The notes under the pieces: model-generated
Seen by the model: only the letters and a program-made list of their open reading frames with translations
What the model was told of the DNA's origin: nothing
Databases searched by the model: none
Assembly (NCBI RefSeq): GCF_020404405.1
Contig: NZ_JAIZDA010000031.1
Span: 1-44,105 of the forward strand
Length of the DNA: 44,105 nt
Source: Novosphingobium sp. FKTRR1
GTDB lineage: Bacteria > Pseudomonadota > Alphaproteobacteria > Sphingomonadales > Sphingomonadaceae
Direction of reading: 5' to 3'
Shown here: piece by piece, positions 7,129-15,908 of the stretch
Layout of the letters: every line of letters begins with the position of its first letter
Numbering within the stretch: the stretch's first letter is position 1
Made by a program: the position numbers and the translations under genes

Positions 7129-8676
7129 ATGCGAACAAGATCACCATTGCCGTTTCGAGCGGCCCCGCTCCGGGTCGAAGACCCGACCAGTCACAGCACC
7201 CTTTTCACCGCATTCCTCTCCTCTCTGTCGCTCGACGAGAGGTCAGGCTGCGCGGTTCTGTTTGGCGCGGCGGTCCGCCATTTCCTGCATTGGCTGGACC
7301 TGCACGGGATCGCGATCCGCACGATCGACGACCGGACTGTTCGGCGGTTCGAGAAGCATCGGTGCCGGTGCCACCGGTATTCGGCACAGCAAGCGCACTA
7401 CAAGGCTGACCAAGCAGCAAGGGTCAGGCGGTTCGTCCGGTTCCTGGAGGATCAAGGCTACGTCGAAGTCGACGACGGGATCGACGATTTGCCACGGCAC
7501 CTCGCTGACTATTCCGATGCGATCGATTGCCTGCAACTCGCCGAGGGCCCGGCGCAGTCCTATCGATCCGAGGCCGAGCATGTCGTGGCCTGGCTTCGTG
7601 TTACGCGACGCCAATGGATCGATATCGACGACACGATCATCGACGAGTACGCCGCGCATGATTGCCGATGCCCGGTCTGGCGCAAGAGGGGCCAGTTGGT
7701 CGCAACAGGCACCAAGCGGCGGGGGCGATGCGCACGGCACTTCGTTGTGTTCCTGCGAGGCCGAGACGCCATCCCATTGGTTGAACCGGTGGCGGACGAT
7801 AACCCGCACATGTCGGCTTACCTGGCATGGCTCAAGCAACACCGCGGCGCCACGGACGAGACGATCCGGCGCTACCGGACCGATATCAGACGGCTGATGC
7901 CAATGCTTGGCGAGCCTTCGCTATGGGATGCCGCCGGACTCAGGAGCGCATTCCAGCGACGAAGCAAGGAGACGCCGGGCTCGGCATCGCTGCTCGTCAC
8001 GATAATGAGGAGCTACATCCGGTTTCTGGTCGTGCGTGGTGAGTGCCGGCCTGCATTGTTGCATGCAGTTCCATCGGTGCAGCGCTACCGCCTTTCGAAG
8101 CTGCCGCGCCACGTCGACCCGGCAACGATCGAGAGGATCATTGCGGCCTGTCCAACAGATCGTCCGGTGGAGGTCCGGGACAAGGCCATCATACTCTTGC
8201 TCGCCAGACTTGGGCTGCGCGCCGGTGATATTCAGGACATGCGCCTTGAGGATATCGACTGGCGATCCGGCCACCTGACGGTCAAGGGCAAGGCGCGTCG
8301 GCCGGACCGACTGCCGTTGCCGCAGGATGTCGGTGACGCGATCCTGGCATATCTCGCGACAGCCCGCCCGAAGGCCGCCGAAGAGCATTTGTTTCTGCGC
8401 GCACAAGCCCCGTTTCGGCCATTCCGCTCGTCCGCCGAGATCGCCGGCATCGTCGCCCGTACGCGCGACCGCGGTGGGATCGATGGGGTGCCGACCGGGT
8501 CACACATATTCCGGCATTCGCTTGCCACCAACCTGCTGCGAGCGGGCGCAGGCCTGGAGTCCGTCGGGACCATCCTGCGTCACAGCTCGCCCGAGACCAC
8601 TGCCATCTACGCCAAGGTCGATCTGCCGATGCTCATGAAGATCGCGCAGCCCTGGCCGGGAGAACAGTCATGCTGA
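7129..8676 (+). CDS. ritA: RIT recombinase A (tyrosine recombinase)
   Basis: A 515-residue tyrosine recombinase, the first and longest of the trio. The catalytic domain has Arg in LARLGLRAGDIQ (about 363), HIFRHS (about 459), LRHSS (about 485) and Tyr in TTAIYAKV (about 494), so the active site looks intact. The N-terminal 200 residues hold a Cys/His-rich region (HRCRCHRYS, HDCRCPVW, RCARHF), possibly metal-binding. It starts 40 bp inside the left inverted repeat, and its 3' end overlaps the next gene by 7 bp, implying one transcript and coupled translation. Confidence 0.92.
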   Translation: MRTRSPLPFRAAPLRVEDPTSHSTLFTAFLSSLSLDERSGCAVLFGAAVRHFLHWLDLHGIAIRTIDDRTVRRFEKHRCRCHRYSAQQAHYKADQAARVRRFVRFLEDQGYVEVDDGIDDLPRHLADYSDAIDCLQLAEGPAQSYRSEAEHVVAWLRVTRRQWIDIDDTIIDEYAAHDCRCPVWRKRGQLVATGTKRRGRCARHFVVFLRGRDAIPLVEPVADDNPHMSAYLAWLKQHRGATDETIRRYRTDIRRLMPMLGEPSLWDAAGLRSAFQRRSKETPGSASLLVTIMRSYIRFLVVRGECRPALLHAVPSVQRYRLSKLPRHVDPATIERIIAACPTDRPVEVRDKAIILLLARLGLRAGDIQDMRLEDIDWRSGHLTVKGKARRPDRLPLPQDVGDAILAYLATARPKAAEEHLFLRAQAPFRPFRSSAEIAGIVARTRDRGGIDGVPTGSHIFRHSLATNLLRAGAGLESVGTILRHSSPETTAIYAKVDLPMLMKIAQPWPGEQSC

Positions 8677-9584
8677 ACATCCACATTTCCAGATACGTCA
8701 CGCTCCATCGCAGCTTGGGACGGAAGTTCTCCGAACAGGAACGCTTGCTGCGCCTGTACGCCGCCTACGCCGGAGGGTTCGGCGACCGGCACATCCAAGT
8801 CCAGCGGGTCTACGACTGGTGCCACACGGCGAGTTCGCAAAATGTGGCCCGCCGGAGGTTCGATACCGTTCGCAACTTCAGCCGCTTTATCCAAGCTGAT
8901 GATCCAGTTCACGAGGTTCCCCCCGCGGGTGTCTTCGGTCGAGGCAAGAGACCTCGTCCGACGCCTACCATCATCGAACCGGATCAGGTGCGGGCGATCA
9001 TGACGGCGGCGTTGGACGTTCCGCCGCAGGACATGATCAGCCCCCACACTTACCATTACCTGTTCGGCTTGCTCGCAGCGACGGGCCTGCGGATATCCGA
9101 AGCTCTGGCGTTACAATGCACAGACCTTGTCGAGGATGGCCTGATCGTCCGCAATGGCAAATTCGGCAAGCAGCGGCTGATCGCATTGCAGCCATCGACC
9201 CGCCAAGCACTCGAAGCCTACCTCGCCATGCGCAAGAAGCTCGGGGCCACGGGCAGCGATCTATTCGTTTCCATCCGGGGACGAGCGCCGACTAAGACGA
9301 GAGCGCACGTTGTCTTCGTAAGGCTTGCGCGTCACCTCGGATATCGAGGACCGACGGGCAAGTCAGGCATGAGACTCCATGACCTCAGGCACACATTTGC
9401 GGTGCGTTCCCTTGAGGCCTGCCCGCCCGACCGGGAAGCTATCGCACACCACATGGCAGGACTCAGCGTCTATCTGGGGCACGCGTCGGTCGCCAACACG
9501 TACTGGTATCTCGAGGCCACCCCGGTGCTGCTGCGCGACATCGCGGCTGCGAGCGAGCAGCTTTACCGGGGAGAAGCGGCATGA
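8670..9584 (+). CDS. ritB: RIT recombinase B (tyrosine recombinase)
   Basis: A 304-residue tyrosine recombinase of XerC/D-like size. Catalytic landmarks are LAATGLRISEAL (Arg about 139), LHDLRHTF (about 236), LGHASV (about 270) and Tyr in NTYWYLE (about 280). It overlaps the preceding gene by 7 bp and the next by 4 bp (ATGA). In RIT elements all three recombinases are kept together in fixed order, suggesting they act as one complex. Confidence 0.92.
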   Translation: MLNIHISRYVTLHRSLGRKFSEQERLLRLYAAYAGGFGDRHIQVQRVYDWCHTASSQNVARRRFDTVRNFSRFIQADDPVHEVPPAGVFGRGKRPRPTPTIIEPDQVRAIMTAALDVPPQDMISPHTYHYLFGLLAATGLRISEALALQCTDLVEDGLIVRNGKFGKQRLIALQPSTRQALEAYLAMRKKLGATGSDLFVSIRGRAPTKTRAHVVFVRLARHLGYRGPTGKSGMRLHDLRHTFAVRSLEACPPDREAIAHHMAGLSVYLGHASVANTYWYLEATPVLLRDIAAASEQLYRGEAA

Positions 9585-10585
9585 CGGCGCTCGCTCCGCA
9601 TCTCTCGGCATACCTGCGTGAGCATCTGCCGCGCGAACGCGCCGTCAGCCCACACACGGTAAAGACCTACGCCAACTGCTTCGTCCTCCTCGTCCAGTTC
9701 GCTGCCGATCGGCTGAAGCGCCGGCCGACCGACCTCGCGATCGAGGATCTCGGCACCGACATGATCATGGCCTTCCTGGACTATGTCGAGACCGGCCGAG
9801 GCAGCTGCGTGCGGACCCGCAATGGCAGGCTCGCCGCGATCCGATCCTTCTTCCGGTACATCGAATATCGGATTCCGGCCTGCCTCGACCAGGCTCTCCG
9901 CGTCAGATCGATCCCGACCAAGAAGACTGACCAGGCGCTGATCGACTATCTCGACCGGGCAGAGATCAAGGCTTTGCTCGATGCCCCAGATCCGCGGACA
10001 CGCCTTGGCACCCGCGATCGCGCAATGTTGCATCTGGCCTATGCTGGCGGGCTGAGGGTGTCGGAACTCGTAACGCTGCAACTGCGCGATTTCCCGGACC
10101 GCTCCCTGTCCACCGTGCACATCATGGGCAAGGGTCGGCGTGAACGGGTCCTGCCGCTCTGGAAGGAGACCCAGTTCGCATTACGCGCATGGCTTGCGAT
10201 CCGCCCCGAAGCCGAGGTCACCGAGATATTCCTCAATGCCAGCGGGCAACCCATGACCCGCGACGGATTTGCGTTCCGTTTGGCCCAGCACGTCAAGGCC
10301 GCAGCAGAGAAGCAGCCGTCGATCCTTGGCAAGCGCGTAACACCGCACGTGCTGCGACATTCCTGCGCAATGCACACGCTTGCGGCGACCGGGGACATTC
10401 GCAAGGTCGCATTGTGGCTCGGCCATGCCAGCATCCAAAGCACCGAGACGTATTTGCGCGCCGATCCCGAGGAGAAGCTGCAGATTCTCGCGGCGCACGG
10501 CGCTCCTGCCATCAAACCCGGGCGATTCAAGCCGCCATCCGATGCCCTGATCACCATGCTCACCGACGTTCGAAGGCGGGCCTAG
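9581..10585 (+). CDS. ritC: RIT recombinase C (tyrosine recombinase)
   Basis: A 334-residue tyrosine recombinase with an N-terminal SAM-like core-binding domain (LSAYLREHLPRERAVSPHTVKTYA) and a full catalytic set: LAYAGGLRVSEL (Arg about 157), HVLRHSCAM (about 256), LGHASI (about 280) and Tyr in STETYLRA (about 290). Its ATGA overlaps the stop of the gene before. It ends about 30 bp before the right inverted repeat, so nothing else is carried by this element. Confidence 0.92.
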   Translation: MTALAPHLSAYLREHLPRERAVSPHTVKTYANCFVLLVQFAADRLKRRPTDLAIEDLGTDMIMAFLDYVETGRGSCVRTRNGRLAAIRSFFRYIEYRIPACLDQALRVRSIPTKKTDQALIDYLDRAEIKALLDAPDPRTRLGTRDRAMLHLAYAGGLRVSELVTLQLRDFPDRSLSTVHIMGKGRRERVLPLWKETQFALRAWLAIRPEAEVTEIFLNASGQPMTRDGFAFRLAQHVKAAAEKQPSILGKRVTPHVLRHSCAMHTLAATGDIRKVALWLGHASIQSTETYLRADPEEKLQILAAHGAPAIKPGRFKPPSDALITMLTDVRRRA

Positions 10586-10616
10586 CCCGTCTCCGGACAA
10601 CCCCTTGGCACTCATA

Positions 10617-10701
10617 TTATCTGGAGTGAAATCATGGAAAACCGAAGGAAACCCGCGCCTCCCGCTGCCACGCTCGACATAAACTGCGACTGCAAAGAAT
10701 A
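10617..10701 (-). repeat. RIT terminal inverted repeat, right
   Basis: Mirror copy of 7005-7089. It contains GGAG eight bases before an ATG (10634) that is in frame with the downstream half of the strawberry-notch gene, so the repeat itself offers a translation start for that fragment. Confidence 0.92.
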
Positions 10702-12484
10702 TGTCGTCGATTACCTCGTGAAGAGCTTTCCGGTGCGGCTCATGGCCGTCTTCACCGACGAGAACGGCAATCCCCGCTCTGAACCGATGAGCGATGCCGA
10801 TGGCGCGCCGGTCCTCTGCCAGACCGCGCTCGCGGCGCGCGACCGGATGGTCGAGCAGCTTTGCGCCCTGCCGCCGATTGCCACGGCACTCGATGCGATC
10901 CTTGAGCGCTTCGGCACGGACAACGTGGCCGAGGTCACGGGTCGGACACGCCGTCTCGTTGTCGGCTCCGATGGGCGGCAGCGGCTGCAATCACGGACAC
11001 CGCGGGCCAACATCGCCGAGACACAGGCCTTCATGAATGGCGACAAGCGCATTCTCGTGTTCTCTGACGCAGGCGGTACCGGCCGCAGTTATCATGCGGA
11101 CCTCGCGGCGAAGAACCAGGCTCGGCGCGTCCATTTCCTGCTTGAGCCGGGCTGGCGGGCCGACGCGGCGATCCAGGGGCTTGGCCGTACCAACCGTACC
11201 AATCAGGCCTCAGCCCCGCTGTTCCGGCCAGTGACGACCGATGTTCGCGGCGAGCGCCGCTTCATCTCGACGATTGCGCGACGTCTCGACAGCCTCGGTG
11301 CCCTGACACGCGGCCAGCGCCAGACTGGCGGGCAGAACCTGTTCGATCCGGCCGACAACCTCGAAAGTGTCTATGCCAAGGATGCTCTGCAGCGCTGGTT
11401 CGGGCTTCTGTTCACCGGAAAGCTGGAAGCCGTAAGCCTTGGACGCTTTCAGGATCTGACCGGGCTCAGGATCGAAGGTCCCGATGGCGGTATGGTCGAC
11501 GACCTGCCCACGATCCAGCGTTGGCTCAATCGCATCCTTGCCCTGCCCATCGCCCTGCAGAACGGGATCTTTGACGAGTTTCTGGGCTTGGTCGAGGCCC
11601 GCATCGATGCGGCCCGAGCTGCGGGCACGCTCGACCTCGGGCTCGAGACCATCGCGGTCGAAAGCTTCGAGGTTCTCTCCGATACCTTGCTGCGCACCGA
11701 CAGTGTCTCCGGGGCAACAACGCATCTCCTCGAATTGGAGATCGCCCGCGCGCTCAAACCGCTCACGCTGGAGCGTCTCAACCAACTGGAAGGCGCGCGG
11801 GGCAGCAAGCATTTCCTTCGCAATGTGCGCTCAGGAAGGGCCGCGCTGCTGGTTCCGGCCCGAAGTCTCCTTGGCGATGACGGCACACGCATCACCCGCT
11901 ACGAACTGGTCCGTCCATTGAAGCGCGGTCATCTGACTGCTGACCAACTTGCGGAAAGCCGCTGGGAACCTGTTGATGACGTTGCTTTCCGCACTGCATG
12001 GCAAGCCGAGGTTGACGAAGCGCTGTCATCGCTGAAGCGCGAGCGCCTGCATCTCGCGACGGGCTTGCTGCTTCCCGTTTGGGATAAGCTCCCGGCGGAC
12101 CATGTCCGGGTCTGTCGGATATCGGCCAGCGACGGTCAGTCGTTGCTCGGGAGGGAGGTGCCGCTCCATGCCGTCGCAGACATTTGCGGCGCGCTGGGAC
12201 TTGATGCTGCGCCGTCAATCGCACCGGATGACCTCGTGCGGGCTGTGCTCGCCGGCGGCCGGCCGATAGCGGTCAAAGCTCGCGAAGCGCTCATGCTCCA
12301 GCGCCGTCTCGTCAATGGTTCGCAGCGACTGGAGCTCACGGGTTGGTCTGCGAGCCGCCTGGACTGGTACAAGGCCCAAGGCTGCTTCACGGAAATCATC
12401 CGCTTCCAGACCCGGCTATTCGTGCCGCTGGAGGGGGCAGCACAGGTGTTGGAGCGGCTTGCTGAAGGAAACCCGCTGCGCTGA
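10634..12484 (+). CDS. Strawberry-notch protein, C-terminal part (interrupted by RIT element)
   Basis: 616 residues, of which the first 23 or so come from the RIT inverted repeat and the rest continue the strawberry-notch protein after EYV|VDYL. The helicase C-terminal motor is recognisable: RILVFSDAGGTGRSYHAD, then FLLEPGWRADAAIQGLGRTNRTNQ, which is the family's arginine-finger region, followed by the long C-terminal domain. The ATG at 10634 has a GGAG at suitable distance, so a separate C-terminal polypeptide may be made. The two halves each carry one RecA-like lobe, so activity would need reassembly. Otherwise this is a pseudogene fragment. Confidence 0.88.
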   Translation: MENRRKPAPPAATLDINCDCKEYVVDYLVKSFPVRLMAVFTDENGNPRSEPMSDADGAPVLCQTALAARDRMVEQLCALPPIATALDAILERFGTDNVAEVTGRTRRLVVGSDGRQRLQSRTPRANIAETQAFMNGDKRILVFSDAGGTGRSYHADLAAKNQARRVHFLLEPGWRADAAIQGLGRTNRTNQASAPLFRPVTTDVRGERRFISTIARRLDSLGALTRGQRQTGGQNLFDPADNLESVYAKDALQRWFGLLFTGKLEAVSLGRFQDLTGLRIEGPDGGMVDDLPTIQRWLNRILALPIALQNGIFDEFLGLVEARIDAARAAGTLDLGLETIAVESFEVLSDTLLRTDSVSGATTHLLELEIARALKPLTLERLNQLEGARGSKHFLRNVRSGRAALLVPARSLLGDDGTRITRYELVRPLKRGHLTADQLAESRWEPVDDVAFRTAWQAEVDEALSSLKRERLHLATGLLLPVWDKLPADHVRVCRISASDGQSLLGREVPLHAVADICGALGLDAAPSIAPDDLVRAVLAGGRPIAVKAREALMLQRRLVNGSQRLELTGWSASRLDWYKAQGCFTEIIRFQTRLFVPLEGAAQVLERLAEGNPLR

Positions 12485-13075
12485 TCAAAGGGCTCCGAGA
12501 TGCGGCGCGAGGATCGAAGCGGTCTCCAAAAGACCGTGCGCTTCGAGTGAGCGCAGCAGATCCTCCGGCTGCATCTCGGGCCGCTGCAGTCGTTGACGCA
12601 ATCTGCGAATGGCCGAGATCGCGAGCCCTTCTTCAAGCGCGATCGTGTCAGCGATGAACTCGTCCGCGCTGCGCGCTTCGAGGTTGAGCGAGCCCAGAAC
12701 GCTTGCCGGAAAATCGGGAAGGTTTTCGGTCACGATGGCCTGAGCCTGCGTTTTGAGCGCTGCGGCAACGACATGCTCGTCATTCGGATCGGGAAGGCCA
12801 ACAGGATTGCCGAGCAGCCGGTCGAAATCTTCGACGAGTGCTTCCGGAAAGGCGCGGGTCATGCTCGCGATGGCGCGCGCAGCGCGTTCGCGCGCGTCGG
12901 CGAACCCCCGGTCGGCTTGTAGCCGCGCTAATGTTCGCTCGGTTTCCGCAAGGATCCGAGGTGACCACCTGACGCGAAAGAACTCTGCCTCGGCAAGGCT
13001 GAGGAGGAGATTGCGCCGCCAAACGCTGACGAGCGAGCAGGCGTCAATGAGCGCGGTGTAGCGATTTGCGAACAT
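12485..13075 (-). CDS. PIN-domain toxin
   Basis: A 196-residue PIN-domain ribonuclease-like protein. The acidic residues expected for a PIN active site are visible: Asp in TALIDACSLVS near the N terminus, Glu in ILAETERT, Asp in LPDPNDEHVVAAAL and Asp/Glu in VTENLPDFP. It lies just downstream of an excisionase-type antitoxin gene on the same strand with a 6-bp gap. The pair resembles larger PIN systems with HTH antitoxins, rather than the short VapBC pair at 25252-25900. It sits back-to-tail with the strawberry-notch fragment, ending 1 bp after that gene's stop. Confidence 0.82.
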   Translation of the reverse strand: MFANRYTALIDACSLVSVWRRNLLLSLAEAEFFRVRWSPRILAETERTLARLQADRGFADARERAARAIASMTRAFPEALVEDFDRLLGNPVGLPDPNDEHVVAAALKTQAQAIVTENLPDFPASVLGSLNLEARSADEFIADTIALEEGLAISAIRRLRQRLQRPEMQPEDLLRSLEAHGLLETASILAPHLGAL

Positions 13076-13081
13076 CGCCTT

Positions 13082-13540
13082 TCAGATCAGATGCGCATCG
13101 TCAGCCATCAGGGCGTCGAGCGCCTGCGTTCGCTCCTCGTCGCGCTTTGCCTTGTAGTCGAAGACATCCTGAGCCCTGACCCGCCTGTGGCGACCAACGA
13201 GTGAATAGGGCATCGCGCCTTGCTCGAGTAGCTTGATCAGGTGGGGCCTAGAGACGTTGAGCAGGTCGGCAGCCTGCTGCGTCGTGAGCAGTTCCTGAAT
13301 CGGCACCAGCGTGACTGCGTGACCGCTGCCGACATGTCGCAAGAGCTCCAGAAACAGGTCCGACATGGCGGGCGTCAAGGTAACGTCGACCGGGCTCGGA
13401 TCTCCGGGCGCACGAAGCCGCAGCGCGGCTTCGCCTGCCTTCTGTGCCGCCAGAATCCGACGCAACTGGTTTGCCATCTGGCGATCATCGGCCGAAGGCA
13501 TCCGTCCGCCGAAAGGCTCGGCATGGGCTGGAAGGGTCAT
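13082..13540 (-). CDS. Excisionase-family HTH antitoxin
   Basis: A 152-residue protein with a MerR/excisionase-type helix-turn-helix (LLTTQQAADLLNVSRPHLIKLLEQGAMPYSLVGRHRRVRAQDVFDY) at about 85-130, preceded by a helical N-terminal segment. I chose the ATG at 13540 because GAGG lies five bases upstream; an in-frame ATG at 13576 is possible. It is the likely antitoxin for the PIN protein and probably represses the pair. AT-rich upstream DNA at 13570-13600 has direct repeats of ATATTCG (13577-13594) that could be its operator. Confidence 0.8.
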   Translation of the reverse strand: MTLPAHAEPFGGRMPSADDRQMANQLRRILAAQKAGEAALRLRAPGDPSPVDVTLTPAMSDLFLELLRHVGSGHAVTLVPIQELLTTQQAADLLNVSRPHLIKLLEQGAMPYSLVGRHRRVRAQDVFDYKAKRDEERTQALDALMADDAHLI

Positions 13541-13730
13541 GGCATCCTCGAAAAAGCTGGGAATAATAGATCGCATATATTCGAAATATTCGCAACGAAT
13601 TTTCCCACCACGGATAGGCCGCAATACCGCCTTTCTGGGATGGAGAGAGGGGAGGGGGCTTTGCCCTGATGAGCCTGTCAGGCGTCGATGGTCGGCGTCG
13701 GGCATGGGTTCACAGTCAGGAGTGAAGCCG

Positions 13731-15749
13731 ATGTTTCAGACAATCCCTTTGAACAAGCTTGTTGCCTCGCCGCGCAATGTTCGCCGCCACACCGATGCCG
13801 CTGCGGATGCAGAGCTCAAGGCCAGCATTGCCGCGCATGGGCTGCTGCAGAACCTTGTGGTGCGTGCGGGCGCCAAGGGCAAGTTCGAGGTCGAAGCCGG
13901 CGAGCGCCGCCGCCGGGCGATGCTGGCGCTTGCCGAAGACAAGGTGCTGCCCCGCGATCATGCGGTCACGTGCCTCGTGCTCAGTGCGGACAATGAAGCT
14001 GCGCCGGAAGCAAGTCTCGCGGAAAACTTCCACCGTCTCGCCATGAACCCTGCCGACGAAGCGCAGGCGTTTGCCGCACTCATTGAAGGCGGAGCAACGA
14101 CCGAACTGGTCGCGCGCCGTTTCGGGCTGACGGTCCGCTTCGTCGAAGGGCGGCTTCGGCTTGCCACGCTGGCGCCGGTGGTTTTCGACGCCCTCGCGGC
14201 AGGCGAGATCACGCTCGATATGGCCAAGGCCTATGGCGCGACCTCGGACCAGCAGATCCAGGCGCGGGTCTTCACCGAGATCTCCGGGGCATACTATTCG
14301 CCGACCCCGGACAGCATCCGCCGCATGGTCCTCACCGGCACGGTCCGTGGCAGCGATCCGCGGGCGAGGCTGGTCGGCCGCGACGCCTACGTCGCCGCAG
14401 GCGGTCGGATCGAGCGCGAGCTCTTCGACAATGCCGATACCGAGAGCTGGGTCGACGTGGCGCTGCTGGAATCGCTCGCGGCCGAGAAGATGGCGGAAGA
14501 AGCCCGAACGCTCGCCGAGCAGAATGGTCTCGCGTGGGTCAAGCCGACGCTCGATCCCTATGCGAGCCACGACCTTGTTGAAGGCCTCGTACGGCTTCCG
14601 GCAGAGCCGGCGCCGCTGAGTGAGGCCGAAACCGCCCGGCTCGAGGAACTCGATGCGTCGTGGGACGAGCATGCCGCTGTCCTCGAGGACGAGGACAGCG
14701 CGCCCGAAGCCATCGAGGCGGCCGAAGCCGCCATCGCGGCGATCGAGCGAGAGACGCAGGACATCCGCAACCGTCCGCCGGTCCTGCCCGACGACCATAA
14801 GGGCTCTGCCGGCATGATCCTCACGCTGTCGCGCGAAGGCAAGCCGGTCCTGCAGCCGGTCTTCTACGGGGAGCGCAACGTTGCCGCTGCAGAAGGTGAA
14901 GACAGCATCGAGGTGGTGAGCTCGGATGGCGAGGCAGGCCCCCGTCGCGCCACGCTGTCGCGGCGCCTGGTCGACGAGCTCGCCATGCAGCGGCGCGATG
15001 TCCTCGCACTGCACCTCGCGTCCGATCCCGCGCTGGCGCTCGATGTGATGGTCTTCACGCTGGCCGATGCCGACAGCCATGACTGGCAGGCCCGCACGGC
15101 CTCCACGATCCGGGGCGGCCTGCCCAGTGGCCCGCTGGTCGGTTTCGAGCCTGCCGATGCAGCGGCGACGCGGGCGCTGGTCGAGCTCAGGGCCGGTCTC
15201 GATGAGACCTGGCGGAGTGGGCGCGACCAGTGCGAACGGTTCGACCGGTTCCGCGCGCTCCCGGACGAAGCCCGCGCGGCATGGCTCGGCCATGTCGTTG
15301 CCCGCTCGCTCGAAGCCAGCCTCAACATGAGCGGCGAGCGCCGGGTCCCGTTCCAGGATCACCTCGGCGCGCTGATTGGCATCGACATCGCGCAGTGGTG
15401 GCGGCCGACGGCGGCGAACTACTTCGACCGTGTGCCCAAGCAGGTCATCCTCGAAGCGCTGGGCGACGTCGGCGGCGCGGAACTCGCGTCCCGCTACATG
15501 TCGGTCAAGAAGTCGGACCTTGCGGCCAGCGCCGAGCGGATCTTCGCCGGAGCGACGATCGCGGAGGTCGCCGAACGCGAGCGCGCGCTGGCGTGGGTGC
15601 CTGATGTGATGCGGTTCGGCGGCGCTGCGGCGGTCGACGATCAGAGCGACGTCGACAAGGCACTGGCCGAAGACCAGCAGCCTGATCCATCGGATGGCAT
15701 GGCGAACGCCGGCCCATCCGAAGCCTCCCCTTGCGATCTGGCAGCCTGA
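13731..15749 (+). CDS. ParB/RepB-like partition protein with long C-terminal extension
   Basis: A 672-residue ParB-family protein. The N-terminal domain is typical: IPLNKLVASPRNVRRH, then IAAHGLLQNLVVR, the nucleotide-binding box GERRRRAML, and ENFHRLAMNPADEAQAF followed by an HTH. The C-terminal 400 residues are a plasmid-type extension with an acidic helical segment (about 290-340) and no recognised domain. Start is ATG at 13731 behind CAGGAGTGAAGCCG; the longer upstream reading frame is antisense to the antitoxin and was not used. No ParA is present, so a role in gene regulation or transfer-strand establishment is as likely as partition. Confidence 0.88.
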   Translation: MFQTIPLNKLVASPRNVRRHTDAAADAELKASIAAHGLLQNLVVRAGAKGKFEVEAGERRRRAMLALAEDKVLPRDHAVTCLVLSADNEAAPEASLAENFHRLAMNPADEAQAFAALIEGGATTELVARRFGLTVRFVEGRLRLATLAPVVFDALAAGEITLDMAKAYGATSDQQIQARVFTEISGAYYSPTPDSIRRMVLTGTVRGSDPRARLVGRDAYVAAGGRIERELFDNADTESWVDVALLESLAAEKMAEEARTLAEQNGLAWVKPTLDPYASHDLVEGLVRLPAEPAPLSEAETARLEELDASWDEHAAVLEDEDSAPEAIEAAEAAIAAIERETQDIRNRPPVLPDDHKGSAGMILTLSREGKPVLQPVFYGERNVAAAEGEDSIEVVSSDGEAGPRRATLSRRLVDELAMQRRDVLALHLASDPALALDVMVFTLADADSHDWQARTASTIRGGLPSGPLVGFEPADAAATRALVELRAGLDETWRSGRDQCERFDRFRALPDEARAAWLGHVVARSLEASLNMSGERRVPFQDHLGALIGIDIAQWWRPTAANYFDRVPKQVILEALGDVGGAELASRYMSVKKSDLAASAERIFAGATIAEVAERERALAWVPDVMRFGGAAAVDDQSDVDKALAEDQQPDPSDGMANAGPSEASPCDLAA

Positions 15750-15783
15750 CCTCCTCCTGACAGGCTGACAGTCGCGGACCCTC

Positions 15784-15820
15784 GAAGCCGTCCCTCGGGC
15801 AATCCCCGAGGGGCGGCTTC
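15784..15820 (+). terminator. Long hairpin downstream of parB
   Basis: GAAGCCG-t-CCCTCGG, a short loop, then CCGAGGG-g-CGGCTTC: a stem of about 14 bp with one mismatch. There is no T run after it (GTTCGTTC), so it may be a weak terminator or an RNA-protecting hairpin. Confidence 0.5.
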
Positions 15821-15866
15821 GTTCGTTCAGCAAGAGGAGAGGAGGCGCCCCTGGGGGCGGAAGCCG

Positions 15867-15884
15867 TGGGCAGGAGCGCCCACG
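15867..15884 (+). promoter_or_regulatory. Leader hairpin upstream of ardC
   Basis: GTGGGC-aggagc-GCCCAC is a perfect 6-bp stem about 25 bp before the ATG, followed by ATCAGGAG as the ribosome binding site. Similar stem-loops precede ssb and the DUF2493 gene. Confidence 0.45.
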
Positions 15885-15908
15885 GGTGACCGATCAGGAG
15901 ACGCACCC

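Larger units (their letters stand above)
6981..10699 (+). mobile_element. RIT element (recombinase in trio) inserted in the strawberry-notch gene
   Basis: Three overlapping tyrosine recombinase genes lie between perfect 85-bp inverted repeats (7005-7089 and 10617-10701). The target duplicate TATGTC is at 6975-6980 and 10700-10705. The left end has an extra 24 bp outside the inverted repeat, including a 20-bp perfect palindrome at 6981-7000; the right end has no such palindrome. The organisation matches published RIT elements. The insertion separates two in-frame halves of one gene. Confidence 0.92.

Noticed and set aside
13365..13730. N-terminal extension of ParB by about 120 residues
   Set aside because: This stretch is antisense to the antitoxin gene. 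The ParB N-terminal motif begins at the ATG at 13731, which has a good ribosome binding site.
13716..15833. Long minus-strand open frame of 705 codons opposite parB
   Set aside because: It is the mirror of a well-conserved ParB frame in GC-rich DNA. Its translation is rich in Arg and Asp without domain motifs, and it overlaps the antitoxin promoter.
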